Shown here one piece after another: positions 1 to 8,286 of a stretch of 64,000 bases of DNA. The stretch covers positions 42,063 to 106,062 of the forward strand of contig CAJYUW010000019.1 of NCBI GenBank assembly GCA_913778205.1, written 5' to 3'. Positions within the stretch are counted from its first letter, which is position 1, and each line of letters starts with the position of its first letter. The notes beneath the pieces were generated by a model. That model made no database searches. It saw nothing but the letters and a program-made list of their open reading frames with translations, and was not told the origin of the DNA. Made by a program: the position numbers and the translations under genes. Source of the DNA: an uncultured Curtobacterium sp. GTDB taxonomy: Bacteria > Actinomycetota > Actinomycetes > Actinomycetales > Microbacteriaceae.

Positions 1-170
1 ACGTCCAGGACGATCCGCCGGGCGTTCGGGGTCTCCGGTGCGACGGCCGCGACGGTCGCGGGGTGCCAGGCCGGCCGCCTGCGGGTGCGGGCCGGCGCGG
101 CGGCGGGGCCCCGTGCCTCCCGGTCGGTGTCCGGGACGGTCGCGTCGACGGGTGGGACGGCCGCGCTCAC
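1..170 (-). CDS. FAD/NAD-binding oxidoreductase, N-terminal part only (cut by window edge)
   Basis: The gene begins with GTG at 170, overlapping the stop of the upstream molybdopterin oxidoreductase in a GTGA junction, and runs off the left edge after 56 codons. After a proline- and arginine-rich leader the reading frame gives WHPATVAAVAPETP followed by ARRIVLDV. This is typical of the first beta strands of ferredoxin-NADP reductase-type flavoproteins, whose FAD-binding barrel opens this way. Such reductases are commonly paired with sulfite-oxidase-like Mo proteins, so it is probably the electron-transfer partner of its neighbour. The catalytic part is outside the window, so the exact family is inferred. 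Confidence 0.7.
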   Translation of the reverse strand, partial: MSAAVPPVDATVPDTDREARGPAAAPARTRRRPAWHPATVAAVAPETPNARRIVLD

Positions 171-760
171 CAGTACCGCTCCTCCTTCCAGGGGTCCCCG
201 TGCATGTTGTAGCCGGCGTTCTCCCAGAACCCGGGCTCGTCGTCGGCGTGCATGACGATGCCGCGGACCCACTTGGCGCTCTTCCAGAAGTACAGGTGCG
301 GCACGAGGAGTCGAGCGGGTCCGCCGTGCTCGGGCGTGAGGGGTGCACCGTCCGCCTCGAACGCGATCCAGGCCTGCCCGTCGAGCAGTTCGTCGAGTGG
401 GACGTTCGTCGTGTAGCCGCCGGTGCTGTGCACCATGCAGAAGTCGAGCGACGTCTCGACCTCGGCGAAGAGCCGGTCGAGGGGCACCCCGCGCCAGGGC
501 ATGTCGAGCTTGGTCCAGTGCGTCACGCAGTGGATGTCGACCGTGACGTCCTCGACCCCGAGTGCGTGCACCTCGTCCCAGGTCCACGAGTGCAGGCCGG
601 CCTCGGTGCGGATCGAGAACGTCCAGTCCGACGGCTCGACGTCCGGGGTCGCTCCGGCGGAGAGCACCGGCCAGTCCTGCACGAGGGTCTGCCCCGGCGG
701 GATGCGTGCGTCGTCGCGTTCGTGTCGTCGACCGCCGAAGCCGCGGGTGAAGGTCGCCAT
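167..760 (-). CDS. Sulfite oxidase-like molybdopterin-dependent oxidoreductase
   Basis: This 197-residue protein matches the stand-alone Mo-cofactor domain of the sulfite oxidase/YedY superfamily. Cys78 in the segment IHCVTHW is the expected molybdenum thiolate ligand. Further family features are GGYTTNVPLDEL near 115-126, the HGGPARLLVPHLY stretch near 145-157, and WKSAKWVRGI. No twin-arginine or Sec signal is visible, so it is probably cytoplasmic. The substrate cannot be told from sequence. It overlaps the next flavoprotein gene by 3 nt, so the two form an operon. A CAGGAT hexamer at 767-772 lies 6 nt before the ATG, suggesting a leaderless transcript. It lacks the haem and dimerisation domains of true sulfite oxidases. 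Confidence 0.88.
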   Translation of the reverse strand: MATFTRGFGGRRHERDDARIPPGQTLVQDWPVLSAGATPDVEPSDWTFSIRTEAGLHSWTWDEVHALGVEDVTVDIHCVTHWTKLDMPWRGVPLDRLFAEVETSLDFCMVHSTGGYTTNVPLDELLDGQAWIAFEADGAPLTPEHGGPARLLVPHLYFWKSAKWVRGIVMHADDEPGFWENAGYNMHGDPWKEERYW

Positions 761-863
761 GACGGCATCCTGCCCTGCGCCGGAGCCCTCGGTGGTAACG
801 GATCGGTGACGACCGTGCGCACGGCCCCTTGTCGTGCACGCGCCGTGGCCCTACGGTGTCCTG

Positions 864-1280
864 ATGACCACGAACCGGCAGCAGCCCGTCGAGCGTGTGC
901 TCGTCGCGGGCACCGCCGGTGACCTGTCGGAGATCCACCGCCAGCTCGTCGAACTCCCCGAGACCGCGTACGGGCAGGTGTTCGTCGAGGTCACCCACGC
1001 GGACGAGGTCCGGATCCTGCCGGCACCCCCGCGCGTCACCGTGACCTGGCTCGTCCGGAGCGCCAGGCCGTCCCGGGTCGCGTCGCTCGTGTTCGCCGAC
1101 CACGGCGAACTGCTGGCGGAGGCCGTCGTCGGGTGGGCGACGGAGTGGTGCGTCCCCGGTGGGGTGCCGTGCACCGCGGTGTGGATCGGGTGCGTCGACA
1201 ACGCGTGGGTGGACCGCGCGCGGTCGCTCGTGCAGCTCGGCATCGACGGTGCCGGGCAGCACGTCGAGATCGGCGGCTGA
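864..1280 (+). CDS. SIP (siderophore-interacting) domain protein, stand-alone C-terminal domain
   Basis: This 138-residue protein begins RVLVAGTAGDLSEIHRQLVELP and contains GQVFVEVTHADEVRILPAP and a W-A/G-type region. It resembles the NAD(P)H-binding C-terminal half of siderophore-interacting ferric reductases, without the N-terminal FAD barrel. The short length makes it a single-domain protein; its partner is unknown. I chose ATG 864 rather than an in-frame GTG-type start at 834, because TACGGT at 852-857 sits 6 nt upstream as a leaderless -10 box and homologous sequence only starts after it. It is transcribed divergently from the Mo oxidoreductase. Function in iron reduction is a family inference. 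Confidence 0.75.
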   Translation: MTTNRQQPVERVLVAGTAGDLSEIHRQLVELPETAYGQVFVEVTHADEVRILPAPPRVTVTWLVRSARPSRVASLVFADHGELLAEAVVGWATEWCVPGGVPCTAVWIGCVDNAWVDRARSLVQLGIDGAGQHVEIGG

Positions 1281-1332
1281 CCCGCGCGCCGACCGACGTG
1301 AGGCATGCCGGTGAGCGTCGACGGCGTGCACC

Positions 1333-1360
1333 GTTCACGAGGTCGTCGTGGCGCGTTCAT
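1333..1360 (+). promoter_or_regulatory. Candidate PHO box upstream of alkaline phosphatase
   Basis: GTTCAC at 1333-1338 and GTTCAT at 1355-1360 are direct repeats exactly 22 nt apart, twice the 11-nt period of actinobacterial PhoP boxes, whose core is GTTCACC. The middle unit is not well conserved. The location 71-98 nt before the phosphatase start fits phosphate-starvation control. Confidence 0.45.
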
Positions 1361-1430
1361 CATCCTGTACCGCTGCACAGCCAGTCTCTGATGGCACCCG
1401 TTCGGGGCACGTCCAGAGGGGAACCACCAC

Positions 1431-3113
1431 ATGCAGCACACGTCCACGCGGCGACGCGCCGGGCTCGCGCTCGGTGCCGCGGTCATCATCGGCGCTGTCG
1501 CCCTGCCGGGGACGGCCGAGGCCGTCGCCCAGCTCGCGCTGAACCAGCACGGCGGCGCCGTCCGACACCAGGGCGACCAGACCCGGACGGTCCGCCAGGC
1601 CATCCAGGACGCCGGTGCGAAGAACGTCATCCTGCTCATCGGCGACGGGATGGGCGACTCGGAGATCACCGTGGCGCGCAACTACCAGTACGGCGCCGCC
1701 GGTCGTCTCCCCGGCCTCGACGCCCTGCCGATGACGGGCTCGTACACGACCTACTCGCTCGTCAAGGACGGTGCCGACAAGGGCAAGCCCGACTTCGTCA
1801 CCGACTCCGCCGCGTCCGGCAGCGCCTGGGCGACCGGGACGAAGACGTACGACGGCGCGATCTCGGTCGACATCGACGGGAAGCCGCAGCAGACCCTGCT
1901 CGAGCTCGCCAAGGCGAACGGGTACAAGACCGGCGACGTCTCGACGGCGGAGATCCAGGACGCCACCCCCGCGGTCCAGGTCGCGCACGTCGGATCGCGC
2001 TCGTGCTACGGCCCGGACACGGCGGCGTGCGGCACCGACGCGCTGCAGGCCGGCGGACTCGGGTCGATCAGCGAGCAGCTGCTGAACGCACGCCCTGACG
2101 TCACGCTCGGCGGCGGCTCGGCGAGCTTCCAGCAGACCGCGAAGGCCGGTCAGTGGGCGGGGGAGACCCTCTTCGAGCAGGCCGACGAGCGCGGCTACCA
2201 GGTCGTCGACGACGCCGCCGGACTCGCGGCCGTCCGCACGGCCGACCAGCGTCGGCCGCTGCTCGGCCTCTTCACCCCTGGCAACTTCCCGACGCGGTAC
2301 GCCCCGACCACCGCGACCGTCGGCGGCGCCAGCAACGCCCCGACGCGCTGCACGCCGAACCCGGCCCGCCTCGACACCGGCCTCTCGCTGGCGTCGCTGA
2401 CGGACAAGTCCATCGACCTGCTCCAGCGGCAGCGTGGGAAGAAGGGCTTCTTCCTGCAGGTCGAGGGCGCGAGCATCGACAAGCAGGACCACGCCGCGGA
2501 CGCCTGCGGCCAGATCGGCGAGACGATCGACTTCGACGAGGCCGTGCAGACCGCACTCGCGTTCGCGAAGCGGGACGGCAACACGCTCGTCATCGCGACC
2601 GCCGACCACGCCCACTCGAGCCAGATCGTCGACAACACCCCGCCGACCGCGCTCTCGACCGCGCTCGTCACCGCCGACGGCACCACGATGAAGGTCTCGT
2701 ACGGCACCGCCGGCGCCGGCAGCTCGCAACAGCACACCGGCACGCAGGTCCGCATCGCCGGCTACGGCCCGGGCGCGGCGAACGTGGTCGGGCTGTCCGA
2801 CCAGACCGACACGTTCTTCACGATCCGCGACGGGCTCCGCCTGTCGGAGGACCTCGCCGCCCTGAGCCGCGGTGCGCGGGTCGACGTCTCCGACCGGTCG
2901 CCGCGACGCGGCGAGCGCGTGACCGTGACGGGCAGCCGCTTCGCGGGCGACCGCCAGGTCCGCGTCCGGCTCGGCGACACCGACCTCGGCACCCTCGACC
3001 TGGTGGACGGCACGGCGTCGACGACGTGGCGCGCCGAGCGCGGCGGGACCACGCTCACCTTCACGGGTGTGCAGACCGGGAAGGTCGCGACCGCGCAGGT
3101 GCGCGTGCGCTGA
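1431..3113 (+). CDS. phoA: Secreted alkaline phosphatase (PhoA family)
   Basis: The enzyme hydrolyses phosphate monoesters outside the membrane. The 560-residue product has a signal peptide (RRR, then a hydrophobic core to about residue 30, ending PGTAEA). Metal-site and nucleophile motifs are present: IGDGMGDSE near 70-78, the nucleophile serine in [12 protein letters not shown] (Ser126), [17 protein letters not shown], and TADHAHSS followed by a final HTG. The last 80 or so residues, after the catalytic domain, form a beta-rich Ig/IPT-like segment ([19 protein letters not shown]), an extension beyond Escherichia coli PhoA. The AGAGGGGAACC before ATG 1431 acts as ribosome binding site. A candidate PHO box lies upstream and a perfect hairpin follows the gene. 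Confidence 0.95.
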   Translation: MQHTSTRRRAGLALGAAVIIGAVALPGTAEAVAQLALNQHGGAVRHQGDQTRTVRQAIQDAGAKNVILLIGDGMGDSEITVARNYQYGAAGRLPGLDALPMTGSYTTYSLVKDGADKGKPDFVTDSAASGSAWATGTKTYDGAISVDIDGKPQQTLLELAKANGYKTGDVSTAEIQDATPAVQVAHVGSRSCYGPDTAACGTDALQAGGLGSISEQLLNARPDVTLGGGSASFQQTAKAGQWAGETLFEQADERGYQVVDDAAGLAAVRTADQRRPLLGLFTPGNFPTRYAPTTATVGGASNAPTRCTPNPARLDTGLSLASLTDKSIDLLQRQRGKKGFFLQVEGASIDKQDHAADACGQIGETIDFDEAVQTALAFAKRDGNTLVIATADHAHSSQIVDNTPPTALSTALVTADGTTMKVSYGTAGAGSSQQHTGTQVRIAGYGPGAANVVGLSDQTDTFFTIRDGLRLSEDLAALSRGARVDVSDRSPRRGERVTVTGSRFAGDRQVRVRLGDTDLGTLDLVDGTASTTWRAERGGTTLTFTGVQTGKVATAQVRVR

Positions 3114-3123
3114 CGCGCCGTCC

Positions 3124-3169
3124 ACGGACGGGAGGCACGGTGCCGGCTGGCACCGTGCCTCCCGTCCGT
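3124..3169. terminator. Perfect 21-bp hairpin between convergent phoA and hldE-like gene
   Basis: Arms 3124-3144 and 3149-3169 are perfectly complementary over 21 bp with a 4-nt GGCT loop. It lies just after the phoA stop and before the stop of the opposite-strand kinase gene, so it can act on both strands. No T-run follows. The arm contains GGAGGCACGGTGCC, the core of a repeat family seen elsewhere in the window. Confidence 0.8.
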
Positions 3170-3278
3170 CGTGGTGCCGGCCCGCACCGGACCAGCCGTG
3201 CGTCGCGGTGTCCGTGCCGACCGGCCGCACCACCGACCGCACCACCGGCCGCGCCGGGAGGGTCGGACCGACGCGCGG

Positions 3279-4790
3279 TCAGGAGGCGTCGCGGATGCGT
3301 CGCACGACGGCGGTCGTCGAGTGCTCGGCCACGTAGTCGACCATGACGACCTCGCCGCCGTACTCGCGGACCACGGCGGTCTCGCTGAGCATCTCGGGCG
3401 AGTAGTCCCCGCCCTTGACGTAGACGTCAGGTCGGATGCGTCGCAGCAGGGGGATCGGGGTGTCTGTCGCGAAGACGGTGACGAGGTCGACGCACGCCAG
3501 CGCAGCGAGGACGCCGGCGCGGTCCTCCGCGGTGTTGATCGGTCGCTCCGGGCCCTTTAACCGGCGCACGGAGTCGTCGTCGTTCAGCGCGACGACGAGC
3601 AGGTCGCCGAGTTCGCTCGCCTGCCGGAGGTACGTCGTGTGCCCACGGTGGACGACGTCGAAGCAGCCGTTCGTGAACACGATGCGGCGACCGGCGGCGC
3701 GGGCAGCCGCGACGGCGTCCGCGAGCTCGTCGTCGTCCACGACGGTCTCGGCCGGCGCGGTCACGGAGTCGACCAGGGCGCGTGCCGAGCACACGGAGGT
3801 CCCGACCTCGCGGACGACGACGTCCGCTGCGGCCTGCGCGAGGGACACCGCCTGCCATCGGGTGGCACCGACGGCGAGCGCCACCGTGGCTGCCGCACAG
3901 AAGGTGTCCCCGGCGCCGGACGCCTGCTGCTCGACCGCAGGCGTGGCGCGGGTCCGGAACACGGGATTCGGTCCGGCGCCGGCGTCGGTCGGGGCTCCGG
4001 GTTCGAGCAGGACGGTGCCGTCGCGGTCGAGCGTCACGACCGCCGCACGGGCGCCCGTCGCCGCGAGGACGTCGTCGCGCGCCTCGACGACCGCCGTCAC
4101 CCGCGCCGCCCCCTGCCCCAGGTCGTGGGACCGGGTACCGGCCGCGTGGGCGAGCAGCGCAGCGGTCTCGCCGGCGTTCGGCGTCACGAGGTCCGGCTGG
4201 AGCACCGCCCAGCGGGTCAGGTCGTGCGCGTCCACGACCAGGGCCGCCGGCCGGTCGCGGTCGAGCATCGGTACAACCGCCTCCGGGTCGACGCCGAGGC
4301 CGTAGTCGCAGACCGTGGCGGCGTCGGCACAGCGGACGGCACGGGCGACGGCCTCGCCGAACCGTGCTCGGGCGTCGCCCTCCGGCGGCGCGGCGACGTC
4401 GTCGACGCGGACCACGACGCGGTCGCCGCCGACGATGCGGTCCTTCGTGGTGGTGCGGGCCCCCGGGACCTCCACGAGGAACGTCGTGTCGACGCCGGCG
4501 GCGGTGAGTCGGTCGCGCAGGGTCCTGCCGGACTCGTCGTCGCCGACGTACCCGACCAGGCGGACCCGGGCACCGAGCGCGCGGGCGTTCACCGCGGTGT
4601 TCGCCGCGCCGCCGGGGACGGCGATGCGCTCGGTCACGCGCACGACCGGGGCGGGCGCCTCGCGCGAGACCCGATCGGCCTCGCCGACGGTCCAGCGGTC
4701 GAGGATGCCGTCGCCGATCACGACGACGAGCGGTTCGCGGTCGTCGATCCGTCCGACGAGGTCGCGCACGAGGCGCACGTCGGCGGTCAC
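3279..4790 (-). CDS. hldE: Bifunctional heptose-7-phosphate kinase / heptose-1-phosphate adenylyltransferase (HldE-like, copy 1)
   Basis: Residues 1 to about 330 form a PfkB/ribokinase domain with GGAANTAVNA near 60-70 and the catalytic GAGD at about 292-295. Residues 368-503 form a nucleotidyltransferase with FTNGCFDVVHRGH (HxGH at 381-384), LKGPERP and KGGDY. HldE phosphorylates D-glycero-beta-D-manno-heptose 7-phosphate at C1 and, after GmhB acts, adds AMP to give ADP-heptose. Length 503 is close to the usual 475. The GTG start at 4790 overlaps the aldehyde dehydrogenase stop. A second hldE-like gene lies 5 kb away, so one copy may serve a different sugar or a different linkage. Substrate is inferred from family. 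Confidence 0.88.
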   Translation of the reverse strand: MTADVRLVRDLVGRIDDREPLVVVIGDGILDRWTVGEADRVSREAPAPVVRVTERIAVPGGAANTAVNARALGARVRLVGYVGDDESGRTLRDRLTAAGVDTTFLVEVPGARTTTKDRIVGGDRVVVRVDDVAAPPEGDARARFGEAVARAVRCADAATVCDYGLGVDPEAVVPMLDRDRPAALVVDAHDLTRWAVLQPDLVTPNAGETAALLAHAAGTRSHDLGQGAARVTAVVEARDDVLAATGARAAVVTLDRDGTVLLEPGAPTDAGAGPNPVFRTRATPAVEQQASGAGDTFCAAATVALAVGATRWQAVSLAQAAADVVVREVGTSVCSARALVDSVTAPAETVVDDDELADAVAAARAAGRRIVFTNGCFDVVHRGHTTYLRQASELGDLLVVALNDDDSVRRLKGPERPINTAEDRAGVLAALACVDLVTVFATDTPIPLLRRIRPDVYVKGGDYSPEMLSETAVVREYGGEVVMVDYVAEHSTTAVVRRIRDAS

Positions 4791-6196
4791 CGCGCACCAC
4801 CGGCCGGCTCGAGGTGGACGACGGTCGTCGTGGTGAGTTCGTCGAGCAGGTGCGGGCCGTAGCCGAACCCGGAGCCGGAGGCGCCGCGGGGTTCGGCGCT
4901 CCCGCCCGGAGCGCCACCGAACACGGCGTTGACCTTGACGGTGCCGACCGGGAGCTCCGCCGCGGCACGGAGCGCGTTGCCGGTGTCGTTCGTGAGGACC
5001 GTGGCAGCGAGACCGTAGCGGTCAGCCGCGGCGAGGCGGAGCCCCTCCTCGAAGGAGTCGACGACGCGCACCGGGGCCACCGGGCCGAAGGTCTCCTCGG
5101 TCATCACGGTCATGTCGTCGGCCACCTCGGTGAGGACGGTGGCCGGGTACGCCGATCCGGGCCCGTCGGGGACGACGCCGCCCGTGCGGACGACGGCACC
5201 GCCGTCGGCTGCGTCGCGGACCTGGGCGTGCACGGCGTCCCGCATCCGGGCGTCCACCAGCGGGCCGTACTCCGCCGACGGTGCTGCCGTGCGGCGGTCG
5301 GCCTCGGCGACGAGTGCGGCGACGAACGCGTCGGCGACCGCGCGGTGGACGTACACGCGCTCGACGCTCGTGCAGATCTGCCCCGTGTTGGCGAACGCTC
5401 CGAGCGCGACCTGCGCCGCAGCCCACGCGGGCTCGACGTCGGCGTCGACGACGACCGCGTCGTTGCCCCCGTTCTCGCGCACGACGTGGGCCCGGGTCCG
5501 GGCGGCGACCTCGGACAGCCGGTCGCCGGTGGCGGTCGAGCCGACGTGCGCGTAGACGTCGATGCCGTCCTGCTCGAGCAGCAGCTCGCCCGTGGCCGCG
5601 TCACCGTCGACGCCGACGAGGACGCCATCGGGCAGGGCCGCGGCGAGGAGGGCGTTCAGGCGCGCGATGGTCGCGGGGCAGCGCTCCGAGCCCTTGTGCA
5701 CCACGGTGTTGCCCGTGACGATCGCGGCACCGAGGATCCCGCAGGCGACGGCGACCGGGTCGTTCCACGGCGTCAGCGCGAGCACGACACCGCGGGGGTG
5801 CGGGACGGTCCAGTCAGCCGCTCCGTGCCGGCCCCGGAGCGACTCGCCCCGGTGCACGGGCCCGAGCTCCGCGTACTGCAGGAGCGTCCCGATGCCGGCC
5901 TCGACCCCGCCGAGGGCATCCCCGGGGACCTTCCCGGTCTCCCGGGTGTTCAGTGCTGCGAGCTCGTCTGCGTGCTCTCGCAGCTGCTCGGCGGCGGCAC
6001 GGAGCAACGCCCCGCGCTCCGCCGGTGCCGTTCGACGCCAGCCCGCAGCGGCTGCTCGGGCCCGCGCGACCGCTCCGCGGACGTCCTCCTCGGTGGCGCG
6101 CGGTGTGGTCGACGCGACGGAGCCGTCGACGGGGTCGGTGACGACCAGGTCGGCACCGGCCGGGTCGGCGGCGGTACGGGGGGCGGTGAGGGTCAT
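4787..6196 (-). CDS. NAD(P)-dependent aldehyde dehydrogenase
   Basis: The 469-residue protein has the ALDH fold signatures. These are LTPWNDP (cofactor entry), HVGSTATGDRLSE (glycine of the NAD loop), the general base glutamate in RENGGND and the nucleophilic cysteine in NTGQICTS, then EETFGPVAPV. It oxidises an aldehyde to a carboxylate; the succinate-semialdehyde/SSADH-like class is the nearest by eye. I start at ATG 6196 because the N-terminal homology begins shortly after it; longer in-frame extensions run antisense through the next gene. It heads a two-gene operon with the first hldE-like gene, which suggests it acts on a sugar-linked aldehyde, but that is only context. Confidence 0.87.
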   Translation of the reverse strand: MTLTAPRTAADPAGADLVVTDPVDGSVASTTPRATEEDVRGAVARARAAAAGWRRTAPAERGALLRAAAEQLREHADELAALNTRETGKVPGDALGGVEAGIGTLLQYAELGPVHRGESLRGRHGAADWTVPHPRGVVLALTPWNDPVAVACGILGAAIVTGNTVVHKGSERCPATIARLNALLAAALPDGVLVGVDGDAATGELLLEQDGIDVYAHVGSTATGDRLSEVAARTRAHVVRENGGNDAVVVDADVEPAWAAAQVALGAFANTGQICTSVERVYVHRAVADAFVAALVAEADRRTAAPSAEYGPLVDARMRDAVHAQVRDAADGGAVVRTGGVVPDGPGSAYPATVLTEVADDMTVMTEETFGPVAPVRVVDSFEEGLRLAAADRYGLAATVLTNDTGNALRAAAELPVGTVKVNAVFGGAPGGSAEPRGASGSGFGYGPHLLDELTTTTVVHLEPAGGAR

Positions 6197-6313
6197 GCTG
6201 GTCCTTCCGTGCGGGACTCGCACGCTCCTCCGTGCCGACTGGGGGCGTCCACGGGTCCGCGCTTCTCGTCCATCGGGCACGGACGTCCGGGTCGACCCGG
6301 GTAGGAACGAGGG

Positions 6314-7408
6314 GTGCAGCTGATCGGCAACGGTGGCCCCCGGTTCGACGACGTCCACGAGATCGCGGTGCTGCGGGGCGGGGGACTCGGCGACCTGCTG
6401 TTCGCCGTGCCCGCGATCGACGCCCTCGCCGCCGCGTACCCGGAAGCCCGCATCACGCTGCTCGGGACGCCCGTCGCTCCGGCGGTGCTCGACGGTCGCA
6501 CCGCGTCCGTGCACGCCTTCGAGGAACTGCCGGTCGTGCCCGGGGTCCGCGACTCCGGCGACGGCGCACCGAGCCGCGCCGACTTCGATGCCCGGACGCA
6601 GGGCCGGTTCGACCTCGCCGTGCAGCTCCACGGTGGTGGGCGGAACTCGAACCCGTTCCTGCTCGGGCTCGGCGCCCGGCACACCGTCGGGACCGCCACG
6701 GAGGACGCCGAGGTCCCGGAACGCTGGGTCCGCTACGTCTACTACCAGCACGAGGTGGTCCGCGCGCTCGAGGTCGTGTCGCTCGCGGGTGCCGCCCCGG
6801 TCGGGCTCGACCCACGCGTCCTCGTCACGGAGCCCGAGCGGCTCGCCGTCCGCGAGCGGCTCGGGGTCGCGCACCGGCTCGTCGCGGTGCACCCCGGCGC
6901 GACGGACCCCCGTCGCCGCTGGAGCCCGGAGCGGTTCGCGGCGGTCGCGCGGGATCGGCTCGCGGCGGGGGACGACGTCGTCCTCGTCGGGGACGGCTCG
7001 GACCGGGCCGCGGCCGACGCGATCCGCGCCCAGCTCGGGGACGTGGCGCGCGTGCACGACCTCGTGGGCGCGCTGCCGCTGACCGAGCTGCCCGTGGTCC
7101 TCGCCGCCGCGGACGTGATGGTCGGCGACGACTCCGGGCCGCGTCACCTCGCGGTCGCGGTCGGCACGCCCACCGTCGGCGTGTTCTGGTTCGGCAACGT
7201 CGTCAACGCGGGACCGTTCGACCGCGGTCGGCACCGCGTCCACATGTCCTTCGTCACGCGGTGTCCGGTGTGCGGGATCGACGTCACGCAGGTCGGCTGG
7301 ACCGCCGAACGCTGCGAGCACGACCCGTCCTTCGTCGACGACGTCACGCCGGAGGCCGTGCTGACGGACGTCGTCGACCTCCTGGCGACGGTCGCGCCGC
7401 GACCCTGA
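6314..7408 (+). CDS. Glycosyltransferase family 9 (heptosyltransferase-like), copy A
   Basis: This 364-residue protein has the GT9 layout. An N-terminal Rossmann half opens EIAVLRGGGLGDLLFAVPAI, and the C-terminal half carries VHPGATDPRRRWSPERFAAV and VGDDSGPRHLAVAVGTPTVGVFW. GT9 enzymes transfer ADP-heptose in Gram-negative LPS core assembly. Here, beside gmhA/gmhB/hldE-like genes, it probably attaches heptose to a cell-envelope glycan or glycolipid. CPVCGIDV near the end is a CxxC pair not required for the fold. It starts with GTG 6314, divergent from the aldehyde dehydrogenase across about 117 bp. No signal peptide is visible. Confidence 0.87.
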   Translation: MQLIGNGGPRFDDVHEIAVLRGGGLGDLLFAVPAIDALAAAYPEARITLLGTPVAPAVLDGRTASVHAFEELPVVPGVRDSGDGAPSRADFDARTQGRFDLAVQLHGGGRNSNPFLLGLGARHTVGTATEDAEVPERWVRYVYYQHEVVRALEVVSLAGAAPVGLDPRVLVTEPERLAVRERLGVAHRLVAVHPGATDPRRRWSPERFAAVARDRLAAGDDVVLVGDGSDRAAADAIRAQLGDVARVHDLVGALPLTELPVVLAAADVMVGDDSGPRHLAVAVGTPTVGVFWFGNVVNAGPFDRGRHRVHMSFVTRCPVCGIDVTQVGWTAERCEHDPSFVDDVTPEAVLTDVVDLLATVAPRP

Positions 7409-7435
7409 CCGCCGCGACCCTGACCGCCGCGACGC
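7406..7435. repeat. 15-bp tandem repeat starting at a stop codon
   Basis: TGACCGCCGCGACCC occurs twice (7406-7420 and 7421-7435, the second with one change), with the first TGA being the stop of the GT9 gene. The sequence before the stop (GCGCCGCGACCC) is a partial third copy. Confidence 0.6.
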
Positions 7436-7445
7436 CCGGTGCTGG

Positions 7446-8150
7446 CTAGGGCCAGCTCGGCTCGGTCGCCGGCATGATCGACAGCTCCCGGATCTCGCAC
7501 CCCGCGGGCTGCGACAGCGCGAACAGGATCGAGTTCGCGACGTACTCGGGCTCGATGAGCTGCGCGTCGGGGCCGGGCTTGTACTGCTCGGTCCGCCCCT
7601 CGAAGAAGGCCGTCCGCATGCCCGCGGGGATGATGTTCGTCACGCCGATGCGGCCGGCCGTCTCCGCGGCCAGGGCCTGCGAGAACCCGCGGACGCCGAA
7701 CTTCGACGCCGAGTACGCGGTGCCGTCGCCGACGCCGCGGAGTGCGAGTGACGAGGAGATCGTCACGACACGGCCGTGCGTGGTCTCGAGCGCGGGCAGC
7801 GCTGCACGCACGACGGCGGCCGTCCCGAGGAGGTTCACGCCGACGATGCGTTCCCAGTCGCCGGACGAGATGCCGCCGAGCGGGGCCGGGGTGTCGACGC
7901 CGGCGGCGGTGACGACCGCGTCGAGTCCGCCGTGCCGCTCCGCTGCCTGGCGGACCGCGCGCTCGGTGGCCCCGGTGTCGGTGACGTCCACGGCGACGGC
8001 GTCGGTGCCCTCCGGCACGGTGTCGACCCGGAGGTCGAGGACGAGGGGGGTGCCGCCGGCCTCGGCGACCGCAGCGGCGACCGCCGCGCCGAGACCCGAG
8101 GCGCCGCCGGTGACGAGGACGCGGCCGATGGGGGTGGTGGAGACGGGCAT
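7446..8150 (-). CDS. Short-chain dehydrogenase/reductase (classical SDR)
   Basis: This 234-residue classical SDR has the dinucleotide motif TGGASGLG near residue 14, the NAG-equivalent TAAGV, catalytic Ser in ISSSLALRG and the YSASK catalytic pair. It oxidises or reduces a hydroxyl or keto group with NAD(P). The length is standard and no key residue is missing. It lies downstream of the heptose operon but is separated from it by a strong hairpin at 8217-8268, so it may have its own promoter. It is too short and lacks the extended-SDR layout of HldD, so it should not be read as the missing epimerase. The substrate is unknown. Confidence 0.88.
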   Translation of the reverse strand: MPVSTTPIGRVLVTGGASGLGAAVAAAVAEAGGTPLVLDLRVDTVPEGTDAVAVDVTDTGATERAVRQAAERHGGLDAVVTAAGVDTPAPLGGISSGDWERIVGVNLLGTAAVVRAALPALETTHGRVVTISSSLALRGVGDGTAYSASKFGVRGFSQALAAETAGRIGVTNIIPAGMRTAFFEGRTEQYKPGPDAQLIEPEYVANSILFALSQPAGCEIRELSIMPATEPSWP

Positions 8151-8216
8151 GGACTTCCTTCCGGGAGTGGTGTGGTGCCGGTCCGTCGGCGGTGCCGGCG
8201 GGACGTGTGGTGACCG

Positions 8217-8268
8217 GTGACGGACGGGAGGCCCGTGGCGGCGGTGCGCCGCGCCTCCCGTCCGTCAC
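8217..8268 (-). terminator. 16-bp hairpin terminator after the heptose operon
   Basis: GTGACGGACGGGAGGC at 8217-8232 pairs perfectly with 8253-8268, leaving a 20-nt GC-rich loop. It follows the second hldE-like gene on the minus strand. It shares ACGGACGGGAGGC with the phoA hairpin at 3124-3169. Confidence 0.75.
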
Positions 8269-8286
8269 GTGGTCGGGTGTGTCGGG

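Noticed and set aside
7446..8150. The SDR gene as the missing heptose epimerase HldD.
   Set aside because: It is a classical 234-residue SDR with YSASK, whereas HldD is an extended SDR of about 310 residues.
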